NCBI GenBank assembly: GCA_947625765.1
Contig: CANQPP010000021.1
Coordinates: forward strand, 1-35,349
Reading direction: 5' to 3'
Length of the DNA stretch: 35,349 bases
Origin: an uncultured Clostridia bacterium
GTDB lineage: Bacteria > Bacillota > Clostridia > Christensenellales > UBA1750
In this document: positions 32,441 to 35,349 of the stretch, one piece after another
Position numbering within the stretch: the stretch's first letter is position 1
Layout: each line of letters begins with the position of its first letter
Notes under the pieces: generated by a model
What the model was told of the DNA's origin: nothing
The model's database searches: none
The model's input: the letters and a program-made list of their open reading frames with translations, nothing else
Program-made: the position numbers and the translations under genes

Positions 32441-33532
32441 ATGAAATTGGGCGTCGTAGGCCTGCCGAACGTGGGCAAGAGCACGCTGTTCAACGCGCTG
32501 ACCAAGGCCGGCGCGCAGGCCGCCAACTATCCCTTCTGCACCATAGAGCCCAACACCGGCGTGGTGGCCGTGCCGGACAAGCGCCTGGACGCGCTCACCG
32601 CCATGTACGATTCCGCCAAGACCACCCCCGCCGTGATCGAATTTGTGGACATCGCGGGCCTGGTCCGCGGTGCCAGCAAGGGGGAAGGGCTGGGCAACAA
32701 GTTCCTCTCCCACATCCGCGAGGTGGACGCCATCGTGCACGTGGTGCGCTGCTTTGAGGACGAGAACATCACCCACGTGGACGGCAGCGTGGACCCGGCG
32801 CGGGACATGGAGACCATCAACATGGAGCTCATCTACGCGGACATGGAGTCGCTGGATAAGCGCATGAACCGCACCCGCAAGATCGCCCAGAGCGGCGACG
32901 CGGCGGCCAAGGCGGAGATGAGCCTGATGGAGGCCTACATGGACGCGCTCAACCGCGGCCTGCCCGCCCGCAGCGTGCCCGTGCCCGACAGCCAGAAGGA
33001 GTTCGCCCGCCAGCTGTTCCTTTTGACCACCAAGCCCGTGCTGTACGCGGCCAACATCGCCGAGGAGGACTTAGGCCAGCCGGAGAACGCGATGGTCGCC
33101 CAGGTGCGCGCCGCCGCCGAGCGGGAGGGCGCGAAGGTCCTGGTGATCTGCGCCCGCGTGGAGGAGGAGCTTGCACAGCTTCCGCCCGAGGAGCAGGCCG
33201 AGTTTTTGGAGGCCTTGGGGCTGGAGGACAGCGGCCTTGACCGCCTGATCGCCGCCAGCTATGACCTGCTTGGCCTCATCTCGTACCTGACCGCCGGGCC
33301 CAAGGAGTCCCGCGCCTGGACCATCACCCGGGGCATGACCGCGCCCCAGGCGGCGGGCAAGATCCACTCCGACTTCGAGCGCGGCTTCATCCGCGCCGAG
33401 ATCGTCTCCTACGACGACCTGATGGCCGCCGGTTCCATGGCCGCCTGCAAGGAAAAGGGCCTTGTGCGCTCCGAGGGCAAGGACTACGTGATGAAGGACG
33501 GCGACGTGGTGCTGTTCCGCTTTAACGTCTGA
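32441..33532 (+). CDS. ychF: Redox-regulated ATPase YchF (Obg-like)
   Basis: 363 residues from the ATG at 32441 ([20 protein letters not shown]), the normal length and start; the ATG at 32429 directly abuts AAGGAG and is less likely. G1 is [10 protein letters not shown]3 is [22 protein letters not shown], and a coiled-coil helical insert follows. The C-terminal TGS domain shows [17 protein letters not shown] and the closing [18 protein letters not shown]. YchF binds ATP rather than GTP and associates with ribosomes and stress regulation. Confidence 0.97.
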   Translation: MKLGVVGLPNVGKSTLFNALTKAGAQAANYPFCTIEPNTGVVAVPDKRLDALTAMYDSAKTTPAVIEFVDIAGLVRGASKGEGLGNKFLSHIREVDAIVHVVRCFEDENITHVDGSVDPARDMETINMELIYADMESLDKRMNRTRKIAQSGDAAAKAEMSLMEAYMDALNRGLPARSVPVPDSQKEFARQLFLLTTKPVLYAANIAEEDLGQPENAMVAQVRAAAEREGAKVLVICARVEEELAQLPPEEQAEFLEALGLEDSGLDRLIAASYDLLGLISYLTAGPKESRAWTITRGMTAPQAAGKIHSDFERGFIRAEIVSYDDLMAAGSMAACKEKGLVRSEGKDYVMKDGDVVLFRFNV

Positions 33533-33580
33533 TCCGGCGGCCGGAAGGCGGCCGCCTTATGAAAGAGGAGGAAGAACCCT

Positions 33581-34458
33581 ATGCTCGTTTCCACGCAGAC
33601 CGATTTCCTGGCCAGGACCCTGGGCGATGAACAGGCCCTGCGCCCACCGCGGCCTACGGCTTCGACGCCGTGGACTTCGGCTTGTTCCACTACCCGCTGG
33701 GCGAGGGCCCGCTGTTCCTGCCGGACGGCGCCTTTGAGGACTATTACCGCTCCCTGAAGGCCGTCGCCGACGAGTGCGGCCTGAAGATCGGCCAGGTCCA
33801 CTCGCCCTTCCCCACCTACCTAAACGACAAGGACGACGAGCTGCGTCTGGAGGCCCAGCACCGCTCCGTGCGCGCCTGCGCCCTGCTGGGCTGCCGCTAC
33901 ATGGTCATGCACCCGGCCATCCCCGGCTATCGGCTCTACGACCAGGGCGTGGAGGAGTGCAAGGCGCTCAACATGCAGCGCTATGAGGCGGTCATCCCGG
34001 ATCTGGAGAAGTACGACGTCTCCATCGCCGTGGAGAACATGTTCTCCTACGACAGGACCATCGGCCGCCACTGCCCCACCGTCTGCTCCACGGCCGAGGA
34101 AATGGCGGACTACATCGACACGCTCAACCGCCTCTCCCCGCACTTCGTCGCCTGCCTGGACGTGGGCCACGCCCTGATTACCGGCGACACGCCCGACCAC
34201 ATGGCCCGCATCTTAGGCGACCGACTTAAGGTCTTGCACGTGCAGGACAACGACGGCAACGGCGACTGGCACGTGATCCCCCACATGGGCAAGGTGGACT
34301 GGCCCGCCTTCACAAAGGCCCTGCGCGAGATCGGCTACAAGGGCACTTTCTCCCTGGAGGCCGACAACTTCCCCCGCCTCTTTGGCCTGGACCACGCCGA
34401 CACAGTCTACCCGCTCATGCTCTCCGTGGCCAAAAAGCTGGCCGAGAAGGTCGGCTGA
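33581..34458 (+). pseudogene. TIM-barrel sugar phosphate isomerase/epimerase with a frame break near the N-terminus
   Basis: The likely start is ATG at 33581, with GAGGAGGAAG 6 nt upstream, giving MLVSTQTDFLARTLGDEQAL. The frame then changes: from about 33648 the protein-like reading (TAAYGFDAVDFGLFHYPLGEG and onward) is in the frame that ends at 34458. One missing base in the C-rich CGCCCACC at 33641-33648 would restore a 290-residue protein. The rest is intact: QVHSPFPTY, MVMHPAIPG, IAVENMF (Glu), CLDVGHALITGD (Asp, His), LHVQDNDGNGDWHVIPHMGKVDW and SLEADNF (Glu). It is the same broad fold as the gene at 26971 but a different subgroup. It may be a real mutation or a sequencing error; a downstream restart (GTG 33670) has no ribosome binding site. 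Confidence 0.78.
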
Positions 34459-34477
34459 ACCCCGCGCTTTGCATCTC

Positions 34478-34514
34478 GTCCCGCCGCCCGAAACACAAGG
34501 GCGGCGGGACATTT
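34478..34514 (+). terminator. Terminator after the frameshifted epimerase gene
   Basis: A perfect 12-bp stem GTCCCGCCGCCC / GGGCGGCGGGAC (34478-34489 with 34499-34510), 9-nt loop, then ATTTTCC. Confidence 0.85.
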
Positions 34515-34554
34515 TCCCTTAAGATATTTTTAATGTAAACTATTCGTGATTCCC

Positions 34555-34584
34555 TTGACAAACTTTTGACGCTTAGGATAAAAT
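34555..34584 (+). promoter_or_regulatory. Promoter of pckA
   Basis: Perfect TTGACA (34555-34560), 18-bp spacer, TAAAAT (34579-34584). It leaves a leader of about 95 nt containing a small GGACTT...AAGGTCC stem. Confidence 0.78.
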
Positions 34585-34684
34585 GATATACGGAAAACCT
34601 TGAGTTTTTAAGGCAGGCTCCACAAAAAAACGGGCCCGCCGCGGGGACTTTCAAGGTCCAAATCTTTGGGAGAGGTAAAAGGAA

Positions 34685-35349
34685 ATGGCATCGATCGATC
34701 TGACTAAGTATGGCATTACTGGCACTGAGGAAATCGTACACAATCCTTCCTTCGAGCTGCTCTTTGAAGAGGAGACCAAGCCCGGCCTGGAAGGCTACGA
34801 AAAGGGCCAGGTGAGCGAGCTGGGCGCCGTGAACGTGATGACCGGCGTGTACACCGGCCGTTCCCCCAAGGACAAGTTCATCGTCATGGACGAGAACTCC
34901 AAGGACACCGTCTGGTGGACCTCGCCCGCGTATCCCAACGACAACCACCCCGCCTCCGAGCAGACCTGGCAGGCCCTCAAGGAGATCGCGGTGAAGGAGC
35001 TTTCCAACAAGAAGCTGTACATCGTGGACGCCTTCTGCGGCGCCAACAAGGACACCCGCATGGCCATCCGCTTCCTGATGGAGGTTGCCTGGCAGGCCCA
35101 CTTCGTGGAAAACATGTTCATCCGCCCCACCGAGGAGGAGCTGGCCAACTTCCAGCCCGACTTCGTGGTCTACAACGCCTCCAAGGCCAAGGTCGAGAAC
35201 TATAAGGAGCTGGGCCTCAACTCCGAGACCGCGGTCGTCTTCAACATCACCAGCCGCGAGCAGATCATACTGAACACCTGGTACGGCGGCGAGATGAAGA
35301 AGGGCATGTTCTCCATGATGAACTACTACCTGCCCCTCAAGGGCATCGC
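34685..35349 (+). CDS. pckA: Phosphoenolpyruvate carboxykinase (ATP), N-terminal part, cut by window edge
   Basis: 221 residues are present, starting at the ATG at 34685 ([20 protein letters not shown]) with AAAAGGA just upstream, and running off the right edge. Diagnostic early motifs of the ATP-dependent enzyme are seen: [17 protein letters not shown] with the substrate-binding Arg, [19 protein letters not shown], and [23 protein letters not shown], which contains the metal-binding Lys and leads to the catalytic core outside the window. It interconverts oxaloacetate and PEP with ATP/ADP. In gut Clostridia it commonly runs toward oxaloacetate in fermentation. Confidence 0.96.
   Translation, partial: MASIDLTKYGITGTEEIVHNPSFELLFEEETKPGLEGYEKGQVSELGAVNVMTGVYTGRSPKDKFIVMDENSKDTVWWTSPAYPNDNHPASEQTWQALKEIAVKELSNKKLYIVDAFCGANKDTRMAIRFLMEVAWQAHFVENMFIRPTEEELANFQPDFVVYNASKAKVENYKELGLNSETAVVFNITSREQIILNTWYGGEMKKGMFSMMNYYLPLKGI

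Overview
This window looks like a chromosomal segment of a GC-rich, endospore-lineage Firmicute (class Clostridia). The evidence is as follows. Sporulation genes of the yabP-yabQ-divIC type are present. Ribosome binding sites are strong GGAGG types. Promoters are of the TTGACA/TATAAT kind with 17-18 bp spacers. ATP-type PEP carboxykinase and independent phosphoglycerate mutase occur as in gut Clostridia. Nearly all codons end in G or C. I see no phage genes, transposases, integrases, tRNA, rRNA or CRISPR. The species cannot be named from the sequence.

Layout: (1) 1-1702, minus strand: the 5' part of a glycyl radical enzyme running off the left edge, an uncharacterised gene that may carry compensating indels, and a GNAT acetyltransferase. 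(2) 1766-11460, plus strand: one long probable operon. It encodes an FHA-like membrane protein, a SEDS glycosyltransferase (FtsW/RodA/SpoVE family), a class B penicillin-binding protein, a MoxR ATPase, a DUF58 protein, a DUF4129 membrane protein, UvrC and an Old Yellow Enzyme reductase, and it ends at a strong terminator. The first three form a peptidoglycan polymerase/transpeptidase unit; MoxR-DUF58-DUF4129 is a classic chaperone-like trio. (3) 11505-15874, plus: a DUF2461 protein, a phosphohexomutase and transketolase. (4) 15904-16490, plus: a small secreted protein with its own promoter and operator-like dyad. (5) 16522-20384, minus: a purine permease, a Ppx/GppA phosphatase, DivIC/FtsB, YabQ and YabP. 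(6) 20495-22313: a terminator with a partially duplicated half, a sugar isomerase (minus) and a divergent MarR regulator (plus). (7) 22921-26900, plus: a 42-residue membrane peptide and the lower-glycolysis operon pgk-tpiA-gpmI. (8) 26971-32276: a TIM-barrel sugar isomerase/epimerase converging on a UPF0489 gene, a degenerate tandem repeat array of 57-59 bp period, then (minus) an enolase-superfamily enzyme, UppP and a Gfo/Idh/MocA dehydrogenase behind a promoter with a 22-bp dyad at its start site. (9) 32325-35349, plus: YchF, a frameshifted TIM-barrel sugar epimerase, and the start of pckA running off the right edge.

Functionally the window mixes envelope growth and division (FHA-SEDS-PBP, UppP, DivIC), sporulation (YabP/YabQ), central carbon flow (transketolase, pgk-tpi-gpmI, PEP carboxykinase, phosphohexomutase) and several sugar-acid or sugar-isomerising enzymes of unassigned substrate. 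Most of it is ordinary core genome. The least explained parts are the repeat array at 28.5-28.95 kb, the FHA-like protein lacking phosphothreonine-binding residues, the secreted 141-residue protein, the two genes with apparent frame disruptions, and the duplicated half-terminator at 20.5 kb.
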